Of a stretch of DNA of 64,000 nucleotides, positions 1 through 7,378 are shown piece by piece. The notes below the pieces were generated by a model. That model made no database searches. It had not been told where the DNA came from and was given only the letters and a program-made list of their open reading frames with translations. A program made the translations under genes and the position numbers. This DNA is from Haloarcula halophila (GTDB lineage Archaea > Halobacteriota > Halobacteria > Halobacteriales > Haloarculaceae): contig NZ_CP119562.1 in assembly GCF_029278565.1 (NCBI RefSeq), forward strand, positions 50,496 through 114,495, given 5' to 3'. Position 1 is the first letter of the stretch, and each line of letters starts with the position of its first letter.

Positions 1-58
1 AAACTACGTTTCAGCTAGCTATTGGTCGATTGAAACCGGGTTGCGAATACGTGCCGAA

Positions 59-2181
59 CACGTTTTCGGGATATAGAGCGTCTACAAACCAGTATCTGTC
101 GAATCAAACGGAGTTTGAGATGTTCTCACGGTGATGCTATGCATTGGTCGTGGATTGGCGGGAAGTCACGGACCAATTGAGAGAGAACAACCGATATCGT
201 ACTCAGACCGCGAGTCCTGCGGCTTGCCGCAGGCGAGCGACAGGTGTTGCATCACCTTCTCACCCGGCTTTCCGGAGAAAGTTCCCGACCGCCCGGACGA
301 ACGTCCTGGCGGTCACGATTGGCGGCGACCTGATTTCTCGCTCTATGCCGACTTTCACCAGAAAGTCGGTGAGTCGCCACAGATTGTACAGTAGCGCTGC
401 GAACGTGAAGTTGAACAACCGCACTCGGTAGTCTGTTGAGGAGGTCTTGGGGAGGTACGCTTTCACCGACTTGTACTGGTTTTCGATGTCCCAGCGACGG
501 CTATAGCTGTTCGTCACGTGAGCGATCTCGTCGGGATCGACGTGATCGCGGTTGGTCACGAATACGGCGTACTTGCCTTCAGCGTCGTCACTGGTGGCTG
601 GAACGTACAGATATTCTGCAGTATGATCGACGTCCCCGTCTATCCCGACGGGGACGCCGTGGTTGACGGCCGCGTCTACCCCGTCTTTGCTCTCGATTTT
701 CTCAATGGCCTCGTAATCCGGCTCGTACTTCGGTACTGGCATCGTGTACAGCAAGCCACGACCGTTGATCTCTGCACGGACGTTTCTCGTGTAGAAGCCA
801 CGATCTAGCAGAATCTCGTCGAGATCAACGTACCGCCGGGCTCTCGAAAGCAGACGCGCTACGACGTCTGCTTTCGAGTCAGCTGGGGCGTCGACTGGTT
901 CCCAGTCTGAATGTTCCTTGACGCCCTCAATCCCAAGGATGATCGGAACGTCGTTCCCGACGATTGTGATCGTCGCGAACGTGTAGCCGTGTTTCAACTC
1001 ACCGTCGTCGACGTACCCGCTCACCATGGGCGGGTACGTCGACTTTGGGATCTGTTCGTCCTTGTCGATCCACGGCCAGACGTGATAGGGGACGTGCGTG
1101 AAATCGACGGCCGCCACCACGTGGCGGTCGTCGAATGGATCTTCGTAACGTATCGTCTGGAGGATGTTCTCGGTGGCAGTATCGAACGCGTCCATGAGAT
1201 ACTCGCGGAACACCTCGGTGAACGCGACGATATCCTCGATTTGTTGCTCTTGGAGTGGGATAGAGACCTCCTGATCAGCCGACATTGCGAACTGCTTGAT
1301 TACACGGAGGAACGTCGAATCGTCACAGGTGTCGTTCTCGTCGAGAAACCAGCCAGCTTCGCCTTCAGAATGGGCGCTTCCTTGGGTGAGGCATGCCGAG
1401 GCGAACAGATCGAGGATCTGTTCGTCCTCGTAGACTTTGTTATCGGCTCTGTGAGAGTCGAACTCGCCGAAGGCGTGCCTTCGGGCGAGCTCGACGATCT
1501 TGTTCCCCTGCTTTCGAACGTGCTCGCGTGTTACGGTCGGTTCATCATCGTTCTCCTCGATATCGTCTTCATCTGGGATAATCGGAACCCGTGCTTCCAA
1601 CACGACGCCATGATCAACGGCTTCTTGTGCGATACCCGTAGCTGCGGCGTTAAGCGTCCGTTTGGTCTGTTCGCCGAACTGCTCCCACGCGTACGAGAGT
1701 GATTGCTGGCTCGGTGCCTTCTCCAATTCAAGTGTTTTCAGGAGTGATGGTCGGTTTTCGAGGCGATCTGCGACCTCGCTCTGGGCGAGGTCGTAGATCT
1801 CCTGATAGAGATACACCCGAGCCATCGGTTCAGTGCCGTTTGCGACCTTGTGTTGCTGGCGGTCGTCGGTGAGTCCGTCAACTGGAATCGATACCTCTCC
1901 AAGGACACGCCAGAGATGATCCACTGATTCACAGACTTCCCCAGCGTGATAGACGACCGCCCCCGCGAGCGCGGGGGCGTCGTCATCGACTGCCGTCAAT
2001 CGGTTAGAACTCATCGTAGTTTCGAGCGCGGCAGCGAGCGGTTTCAAGTCGTCACATTAGTCGCCAAATCGACTGTTCCAGATTCTTATCGAATTCATAG
2101 CTGTCTCGTCACACGGTACTGCTGTCCAATCAAAGTATCACCAAGCTAGTGGTTGGTAGAAATCGAGATCCCGAAAACGTG
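59..2181. mobile_element. Complete insertion sequence, about 2.1 kb
   Basis: The ends at 59-92 and 2147-2181 are imperfect inverted repeats; both begin CACGTTTTCGGGAT when read inward. The 6-mer GCCGAA lies directly outside each end (53-58 and 2182-2187), which fits a 6-bp target duplication. The only gene inside is the minus-strand transposase. Intact ends and an intact gene suggest a recent insertion. The exact outer boundary could shift by a base or two. Confidence 0.75.
260..2014 (-). CDS. IS4-superfamily-like DDE transposase
   Basis: DDE transposase of about 584 aa that would cut and paste the surrounding IS. Visible landmarks are an AAVDFTHVPYHVW segment carrying the first Asp, a DEILLDRGFYTRNVR segment with the second acidic region, and a C-terminal YSRRWDIENQYKSVKAYLP segment matching the Y-x2-R-x3-E-x6-K signature of IS4-type enzymes. 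It is longer than typical ISH8-type transposases (about 400 aa), having a long N-terminal domain. The ATG at 2014 is preferred over an upstream TTG at 2047. No frameshift is seen, so it should be active. The IS subgroup is not assigned. Confidence 0.85.
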   Translation of the reverse strand: MSSNRLTAVDDDAPALAGAVVYHAGEVCESVDHLWRVLGEVSIPVDGLTDDRQQHKVANGTEPMARVYLYQEIYDLAQSEVADRLENRPSLLKTLELEKAPSQQSLSYAWEQFGEQTKRTLNAAATGIAQEAVDHGVVLEARVPIIPDEDDIEENDDEPTVTREHVRKQGNKIVELARRHAFGEFDSHRADNKVYEDEQILDLFASACLTQGSAHSEGEAGWFLDENDTCDDSTFLRVIKQFAMSADQEVSIPLQEQQIEDIVAFTEVFREYLMDAFDTATENILQTIRYEDPFDDRHVVAAVDFTHVPYHVWPWIDKDEQIPKSTYPPMVSGYVDDGELKHGYTFATITIVGNDVPIILGIEGVKEHSDWEPVDAPADSKADVVARLLSRARRYVDLDEILLDRGFYTRNVRAEINGRGLLYTMPVPKYEPDYEAIEKIESKDGVDAAVNHGVPVGIDGDVDHTAEYLYVPATSDDAEGKYAVFVTNRDHVDPDEIAHVTNSYSRRWDIENQYKSVKAYLPKTSSTDYRVRLFNFTFAALLYNLWRLTDFLVKVGIEREIRSPPIVTARTFVRAVGNFLRKAG

Positions 2182-2543
2182 GCCGAAATGTGTAGAAAAT
2201 GGTATAGCGATATATGATACATCGGTATTCCAAAAACTAAAAATCCACCTTTGTAGGCTCTCAGGAGACCAAATACGAGTGATTCTCGCCCTTTCTCAAG
2301 TGCTTACGTTTACTCCAATAGACGTACCTACTCGGCCTGGCATGGCTTCACCGGGTGAACGAAGGCGCGTACAAGATTTGCACTCCACACCGCTCCCAGA
2401 GGAAAGTCTCGCTACTGGCACACTACCGGGTGTGTGCTACCTTTAGAGAGATAAGATACATTACTATTCAATTGCAGCTACCACAAGAAGTACTGCCAGA
2501 ACGAGTTGACCCTTTAGCCTCCTACAATATTTGGATTAGTTAG
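2182..2543. other. Intergenic, no gene recognised
   Basis: AT-richer DNA between the IS end and the partition iterons. Short open frames here have no recognisable domains and unlikely composition. Nothing else is supported. Confidence 0.5.
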
Positions 2544-2671
2544 CATAGGTAGATCAGCTACAATCTTTACCTTAGGTACCTTAGCTGACCCACCTTACCT
2601 AAAATATTCACCTTAGGTAGATTATCTACCTTACCCAACACAGCTAAGTTACCTTAGGTAGATGAGTTAGC
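2544..2671. repeat. Iterons upstream of parA (centromere or operator)
   Basis: At least three copies of a near-palindromic ACCTTAGGTA core (2568-2578, 2609-2620, 2650-2660), plus partial copies (CATAGGTAGAT at 2544, CACCTTACCT at 2591, ATCTACCTTACC at 2624) and AGCTAA or TTAGCT half-sites, run right up to the parA start. Several cores are followed by GAT. Such arrays beside parA are usually the partition centromere, the autoregulatory operator, or both. Confidence 0.75.
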
Positions 2672-2672
2672 T

Positions 2673-3536
2673 ATGTCAGGTACCTCACGGGCGGTAGCTG
2701 TCGGCGTTTTAAAAGGCGGGTTCGGAAAGACCACGACAGCAGTCAACCTCGGTCGGGAGCTGGCTCACCGCAACGATCGAACGCTCCTGATCGATCTCGA
2801 CGACAACGGCCACATGACGCTTAACCTCGGTCACGAGGAAGCCTATAGCGCTGAAACAAACCACGCGGCCGAAGTACTACTTGATGGGGCCGATCCACAT
2901 CAGTACACCGTTGACGTGGTTGATGGCTTAGACCTGTTCCCAGCACACGTCGCGTTGGAGGATGTCCAGTCGGGTCTCAAGGAAGCCACGATGGGGACAA
3001 CGCGATTGAAAGAAAATCTGGTCGACGAAGTCCTCGAATCAGACTACGAGTACATCATTATCGACTGTCCAGCGAACCGGGGGAAACTCAACGACAATGC
3101 GATGTACGCAACTGGGAACATCATCATTCCACTTCGGCCAGAGAATGGCTACGAGAGTGGATTGACGAATACGATTCAGCGACTCGTAATGGAGGCACGA
3201 GAGTACTTTGACCTGGATATTCTCGCTGTTACACCAACGGATCTCTCGGATCGCATCGACCAGGATACTCGGGACCGCCGTCTCCTGCGCGAGTTGACTA
3301 CGCGCGACGCAGTCGCTCGTCATGTTCCGAACTATGCGTATCTCTCCGAGGATGACTGGGATGCTGTTGACAACGGCGACTATGACGGTGCTCTCCCAGG
3401 AATCCGACACCGGGGGGCAATCGATAATGCGAACGATGCAGGTCTCCCGCTGCGTGACCACGACTCGACGTGTGATCAATTGACGTGCTATGATGAACTC
3501 GCTCAGATTGTGGAGGCTGGGGAGGTGCAGCGCTGA
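2673..3536 (+). CDS. parA: ParA-family partition ATPase
   Basis: Deviant Walker-A ATPase of 287 aa. The P-loop KGGFGKTTT is at residues 14-22, followed by TLLIDLDDNGHMT (switch region) and YIIIDCPAN (Walker B). Such proteins segregate low-copy replicons using a centromere-binding partner. The ATG lies only a base or two after the iteron array, so the repeats probably autoregulate it. It overlaps the next gene (TGATG), as in a partition operon. Soj/MinD-like relatives have other roles, but the adjacent iterons and small partner favour partition. Confidence 0.9.
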   Translation: MSGTSRAVAVGVLKGGFGKTTTAVNLGRELAHRNDRTLLIDLDDNGHMTLNLGHEEAYSAETNHAAEVLLDGADPHQYTVDVVDGLDLFPAHVALEDVQSGLKEATMGTTRLKENLVDEVLESDYEYIIIDCPANRGKLNDNAMYATGNIIIPLRPENGYESGLTNTIQRLVMEAREYFDLDILAVTPTDLSDRIDQDTRDRRLLRELTTRDAVARHVPNYAYLSEDDWDAVDNGDYDGALPGIRHRGAIDNANDAGLPLRDHDSTCDQLTCYDELAQIVEAGEVQR

Positions 3537-3889
3537 TGGCCTTCGACGACCTCAACGATGCTCTGGATGAGCAGGATAACGAAGATACTGACTCAAGCTC
3601 TGACTCTACCCAGAGCGACACAACCGAGACTACTACCTCGACGGGAACGAGTACTGAGACAGAGCCATCAGGTGGCCCGGCGTTCAGCTTTGACGATACA
3701 AAGCAAGAAGCGATATACGCTCGACCGTCTTCCCTCGATGAGTTGGGTGATGCACTGGCGGAACTGGATCTGGAGCTCCGAAATCGGGGCTTGAGAGATG
3801 TCCCAAAGCGGGAGAAACACGACGCCCTCGCCCGATTAGCTGGAAATCATATTGAGGAGCTTGCTGACCTGATCGAGGCGGAGAGATAA
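3536..3889 (+). CDS. Small acidic partner of ParA, putative partition accessory
   Basis: 117 aa. The N-terminal 55 residues are Asp/Ser/Thr-rich and probably disordered; the C-terminal 60 form predicted helices (SLDELGDALAELDLELRNRG, then KREKHDALARLAGNHIEELA). It starts inside the parA stop (TGATG), so it is translationally coupled. Position and size fit a ParB-type or adaptor partner, but no ParB motif is visible, so the role is inferred from context. Confidence 0.7.
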   Translation: MAFDDLNDALDEQDNEDTDSSSDSTQSDTTETTTSTGTSTETEPSGGPAFSFDDTKQEAIYARPSSLDELGDALAELDLELRNRGLRDVPKREKHDALARLAGNHIEELADLIEAER

Positions 3890-3904
3890 TATATCGCGAT
3901 ATAT
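3889..3904. repeat. Perfect 16-bp palindrome at the end of the par operon
   Basis: ATATATCGCGATATAT begins at the last base of the stop codon of the par partner gene. It could be a protein-binding site; the sequence is too AT-rich to be a strong terminator stem. Confidence 0.5.
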
Positions 3905-4322
3905 AGTTTATCATATCAGAAACGGGCGACTGAGGGATTGTATCGTGTACTTTCAGGCGTATTCAGGCAATTCAGTTTGTACTGCACATTAGATCAATAA
4001 TGTGCTGTGGGTTGGAGTGAGTCGCCGCCCTCGGGGAAACACGAAAGCTGCAACCACCTCATGAGGCCGCTTCCCCAGGGGAAATCCTGTGACTCTCCCG
4101 CTCGCATCTGAGGTTAACGGTGAATCTCCAACAATGTCGTCGTACCTGTATCGAGACTATAGGCGACCGCCGGAGGGTGTCATAGAACCGTTCTCACACC
4201 CTGCTAATCGTCGCAGGGAGAATCGGTCGATACAGGCGAGAGACTTACCGTTTGATGCAGGTGGTATCTATACCCGACATCTCGTTAGCGCTCTGTCACC
4301 CAGTTTCTCACATGTGACCCCA
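3905..4322. other. Intergenic, no gene recognised
   Basis: The frame that opens at 4089 upstream of the next gene has no family-like sequence and lies before a good TATA box, so it is treated as non-coding. Nothing else is seen. Confidence 0.45.
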
Positions 4323-4328
4323 TTTATA
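4323..4328 (+). promoter_or_regulatory. TATA box of the winged-helix gene
   Basis: TTTATA lies about 31-36 nt before the ATG at 4359. Haloarchaeal TATA boxes sit about 27 nt before transcription starts, which predicts a very short leader and supports the start chosen. Confidence 0.5.
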
Positions 4329-4358
4329 CGCCCTCGGGGCCAATTTATAATCAATCGT

Positions 4359-4763
4359 ATGATGTCAAACCGTCGATATAACGGGGAACAGGTCATCGAC
4401 AACTGGGATTCCGTCTTCAGAGCTCTCTCGTCAGAACCCCGTCGTCAGATCATTGTCTCCTTATTAGACGCCCCGGCAGACCAATCAGTCCCGTTGCCAG
4501 AGAGTGCAGTCAATCCCAACGTTCCACCGAACACGGAAACACTTCGTCAGCAATTACATCACGCTCACCTGCCGATGTTAGCAGAGATGGGCTTCATTAC
4601 GTGGGAGACAGAGCCGTTCGTTGCCGCCCGCGGCCCGCAGTTCGAGGAAGCCGCAGTGGTATTCGACGCGCTCCACACAGAAGCAACCAGTATCCCCGGT
4701 TCGTTAGTTTTCGGCTGTCAACGGCTCGAAGAAGAACAGCAGCAGAACATCGACATCGAATAA
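4359..4763 (+). CDS. Winged-helix DNA-binding protein (ArsR-like fold)
   Basis: 134 aa from the ATG at 4359 (a second ATG follows at 4362). The segment VFRALSSEPRRQIIVSLLDA is the classic start of an ArsR-like helix-turn-helix. It continues with LRQQLHHAHLPMLAEMGFIT, where helix 4 and the wing normally lie. Haloarchaea carry many such short regulators. The target is unknown. It precedes the HTH-nucleotidyltransferase/HEPN pair by about 200 bp and may be independent of it. The longer frame from 4089 is rejected because its extra 90 residues look non-coding. Confidence 0.75.
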   Translation: MMSNRRYNGEQVIDNWDSVFRALSSEPRRQIIVSLLDAPADQSVPLPESAVNPNVPPNTETLRQQLHHAHLPMLAEMGFITWETEPFVAARGPQFEEAAVVFDALHTEATSIPGSLVFGCQRLEEEQQQNIDIE

Positions 4764-4944
4764 ATCATCCCCTGATCAGTTCGCACAGTCATTCTAATAG
4801 CTGATTCACCTAATCGTGGGTGCAAACAACACCTTGGGAATCGTTCTATGACACCCTAGACCACCATCGAATCAGTGACCGGCCAAGAAACGAGACACGA
4901 ATCCAGGTTCACTTATTAAGAATAGGCGTCAATACATATAATCT

Positions 4945-4950
4945 ATTTAT
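4945..4950 (+). promoter_or_regulatory. TATA box of the MNT/HEPN operon
   Basis: TTTATA about 24-29 nt before the ATG at 4974 predicts a leaderless or nearly leaderless transcript. Confidence 0.5.
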
Positions 4951-4973
4951 AGTAGTGATTCGTGTAACGGCAC

Positions 4974-5669
4974 ATGAGCCACGAGACGGTAAACACAGAT
5001 AACTCGGGGACATCTATTTCGCTTTCAATACCTCCTTCAGATCCGAGTTTATTCAAACACAAAGCGACAAGCGATATTCTCCTATTTTTAACTAATCACA
5101 GACTTAGTGACTTCTCGCTCCGAGAACTTGCGGCGCAGGTCGACCATTCACCTCAGACCGTCCGGCGGGCAGTGGACGTTCTCAGTGCGAATGATCTGGT
5201 CGTCGAGTCTTCCGAGAGCAACCAGCGACTCGTCCAAATCAACAGACAACGCCTCTCAGTCCCAGACGATCCGATCCTCCGAATTCCGCAAGCAGAGTAT
5301 CACCAGCCGGTCAAAGCCGCTGTCACGAAGCTTCGTGAGAATATCAGTGACGTCGTCGGTATCATCCTGTATGGCAGCGTTGCCAGGGGAGACGCTGACA
5401 GACGAAGCGATATCGACCTCTGGGTACTCACACGCTCCGGGCGAGCCGAAAGCCAACGGGAAGCAAATGCTGTTGCCCGTGATCTCGAAGAGAAAAAATT
5501 CGATGGGAACCGATACGCCTACGACATCGATGTTGAGGCTGTCCAAGCGATTCCGGCCTATACAGAGGACATCCGGGAAATTATCGTTTCTGGCATTCCG
5601 GTCTACCAGACGAACGACTTCCAAACGGTCGAAAACCTCCTCTTAGAGGAAGGTGGCGACGATGAGTAG
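4974..5669 (+). CDS. HTH-MNT nucleotidyltransferase (MntA-like antitoxin)
   Basis: 231 aa in two domains. Residues about 20-90 form a winged HTH (FSLRELAAQVDHSPQTVRRA). Residues about 105-200 form a minimal nucleotidyltransferase with GSVARGD and, after a short gap, SDIDL, the catalytic G-S-x(n)-D-x-D signature. In MntA/HepT pairs the MNT enzyme adds AMP to the HEPN toxin and silences it. The fused HTH suggests that the antitoxin also regulates its own promoter. The stop overlaps the next start (ATGAGTAG), so the two are coupled. Confidence 0.85.
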   Translation: MSHETVNTDNSGTSISLSIPPSDPSLFKHKATSDILLFLTNHRLSDFSLRELAAQVDHSPQTVRRAVDVLSANDLVVESSESNQRLVQINRQRLSVPDDPILRIPQAEYHQPVKAAVTKLRENISDVVGIILYGSVARGDADRRSDIDLWVLTRSGRAESQREANAVARDLEEKKFDGNRYAYDIDVEAVQAIPAYTEDIREIIVSGIPVYQTNDFQTVENLLLEEGGDDE

Positions 5670-6171
5670 CGGTTCGGACCCCGCAGCTGTGCTCGAAGCA
5701 CTCGAGCGTGCGCAGGATGCCTTCGAAATGGTTGGACGCGGTCGAACGGAGTTTGAAGAAGGAATTAGCGCTGATGCAGACTGGGAGACACAGCTGACGA
5801 AAGCGTGTCGCCTTCTCGAAGTTGTCGATACACTCCAATCACAAGACGGGTACTACACCGCTGTTATCGAGGTCTGTTTCGGGGCCATTGAACGGTCTAT
5901 TGAGGCGTATGCGCTCTCAATGACGAACGATACGCTCCAAGATTTTCAGGATCACCAGTTCAGTTATCAGCGCGCCCATCAAATCGGGCTCTTCGAGAAA
6001 CAGACTGCAGAGGAAATGAAAGACCTCTACAGCGAAAACCGGACAGAGAGTTACTACGGCGGCGGTCGACCAACCAAAGAACAAGCAAGAGCAATGACCG
6101 AACTCGCCACTGCTGTCCATCAATTCGTGGTAGATCAGATTCGAGAGGGTGGAGTCTGTTTGTGTGGCTGA
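5662..6171 (+). CDS. HEPN-domain protein (HepT-like toxin candidate)
   Basis: 169 aa, all-helical, starting at the ATG at 5662 inside the end of the nucleotidyltransferase gene. ENRTESYYGGG near residue 120 sits where HEPN RNases carry R-x4-6-H; here the Arg is followed by two Tyr rather than His. That could be a non-His HEPN subclass, or Tyr residues that the partner AMPylates. Pairing with an MNT gene is the standard HEPN/MNT toxin-antitoxin arrangement. RNase activity is inferred. Confidence 0.75.
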   Translation: MSSGSDPAAVLEALERAQDAFEMVGRGRTEFEEGISADADWETQLTKACRLLEVVDTLQSQDGYYTAVIEVCFGAIERSIEAYALSMTNDTLQDFQDHQFSYQRAHQIGLFEKQTAEEMKDLYSENRTESYYGGGRPTKEQARAMTELATAVHQFVVDQIREGGVCLCG

Positions 6172-6565
6172 CTGTCTATAGGGTTCAAACCATATTTTCG
6201 CGATCTTCATCCACTACGTGACTACTGTGTAGTGGAGTTACTAGCCCGCCAGCACTCGTAACAGCCAGAAATGCCTGCTAACACCCTGGGATTCACGTCG
6301 CCCCTCAGACACTCTCGATGCCCACATCGAAGCCAGCGAGCTTGCCCAAGACAACTCCGATATCTTCGATGATGAGTGAGTAGCCCCTCTTGTGGGTTCA
6401 CAATTCTACCCCCTCTTTCGAGTGTTCCAGTACGTCGTCAAAGCACCCAGAAATAGTTCCAGATGTTACCATAATATGTGCCGCTATCACCCCCCACCCC
6501 AACAATTCAGGAATACATAGTATTCCCTGAATTGTACCCCATTAAATTTGATCTACTATCCGTGA
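6172..6565. other. Intergenic, upstream of the conjugation operon
   Basis: About 400 bp without a supported gene; some fragments look like decayed coding sequence. A TTTTTATT stretch near 6566-6573 lies 33-40 nt before the next ATG and is the likely operon promoter. Confidence 0.45.
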
Positions 6566-6605
6566 ATTTTTATTCGGTGAGGTAGGTACATTTCGACGGA
6601 GAGCG

Positions 6606-6872
6606 ATGGAACAAAAGATCATCCAACTCCGAGACTATCAGAAGGAGTTCGAAGAGAACGCCGAGAGCTTCAACATCTCGGGATTTGTCCGGCAAAAGCT
6701 CGACGAAGAAGTCATTCCAAACGACCAGATTCCCGAAGAACATCTGCCTGACCCATCGTCTGGCATCACACTCCACGATTATCAGAAGGAGTTCATCCGA
6801 TGGATGCTGAGTAGACAGGCCATTCCGGACACCGACACGTCTGAGACACCTACCACAGTTACCAATGACTGA
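6606..6872 (+). CDS. Small protein with duplicated DYQKEF motif, head of the transfer operon
   Basis: 88 aa. The motif DYQKEF occurs twice (residues about 9-14 and 58-63); the first is followed by FNISGFVRQKLDE, which resembles the short ribbon-helix-like segment seen in many small archaeal proteins. It overlaps the next gene by ATGACTGA. It is the first gene of the conjugation operon, so an operon regulator or relaxosome accessory role is possible but unproven. Confidence 0.65.
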   Translation: MEQKIIQLRDYQKEFEENAESFNISGFVRQKLDEEVIPNDQIPEEHLPDPSSGITLHDYQKEFIRWMLSRQAIPDTDTSETPTTVTND

Positions 6873-7356
6873 CGATACTACTGATCCTGATACCCCCGCC
6901 GACGAACCGCTTTTCAAGACACTGCGATCGCAGGCCAAAACCCACGCCGAAGCAACCCTCCAAGATCCACTCGCCCACGTCACAGCACAGGCCGGGTTTC
7001 TCTGGATGCTCTTGGGAGGCCAAGCCTCCCTCTACGTGATGCCCGTCGTCGCAGCGAACACCTCGACGATCGGGAGTGTATTCTGTTCAACTCCAGTTGC
7101 CGACGGAATCGGACTCATCTTCGGCGCGATCGCCGGCCTGGGACTCCCAGCGACGATGTTCTTCATGGGCCGTTCGGGCCTCTCATACATGCGATCCTCG
7201 GGGAACCCGAACAAGAAAAACAAGGCCCGGTCCGATCTGATCCTGACCGCCACCGGCTTCGGGATCGTTGCCCTCGCGATTGTCGCTCCCGAACTCGTCG
7301 ACAAGGTCGGCAGTACGATCGGCTTTGGCTTCTCCAGCTGTGTGATGCCATACTAA
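6865..7356 (+). CDS. VirB2/TrbC-like pilin candidate, integral membrane
   Basis: 163 aa with hydrophobic segments at about 48-70, 84-105 and 124-145. The last two flank a basic loop (GRSGLSYMRSSGNPNKKNKA), the topology of VirB2/TrbC conjugative pilins: two membrane helices around a positively charged cytoplasmic turn. It is followed at once by surface and channel genes, as expected for a pilin. The N-terminal 45 residues are soluble and acidic. Sequence identity to pilins is not evident, so the assignment rests on topology and place. Confidence 0.6.
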   Translation: MTDDTTDPDTPADEPLFKTLRSQAKTHAEATLQDPLAHVTAQAGFLWMLLGGQASLYVMPVVAANTSTIGSVFCSTPVADGIGLIFGAIAGLGLPATMFFMGRSGLSYMRSSGNPNKKNKARSDLILTATGFGIVALAIVAPELVDKVGSTIGFGFSSCVMPY

Positions 7357-7378
7357 TCCCGGATACTGCCTCGTCCCC

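Noticed and set aside
4089..4358. 90-residue N-terminal extension of the winged-helix protein
   Set aside because: Composition is not protein-like, a TATA box lies inside it, and the domain begins just after the ATG at 4359.
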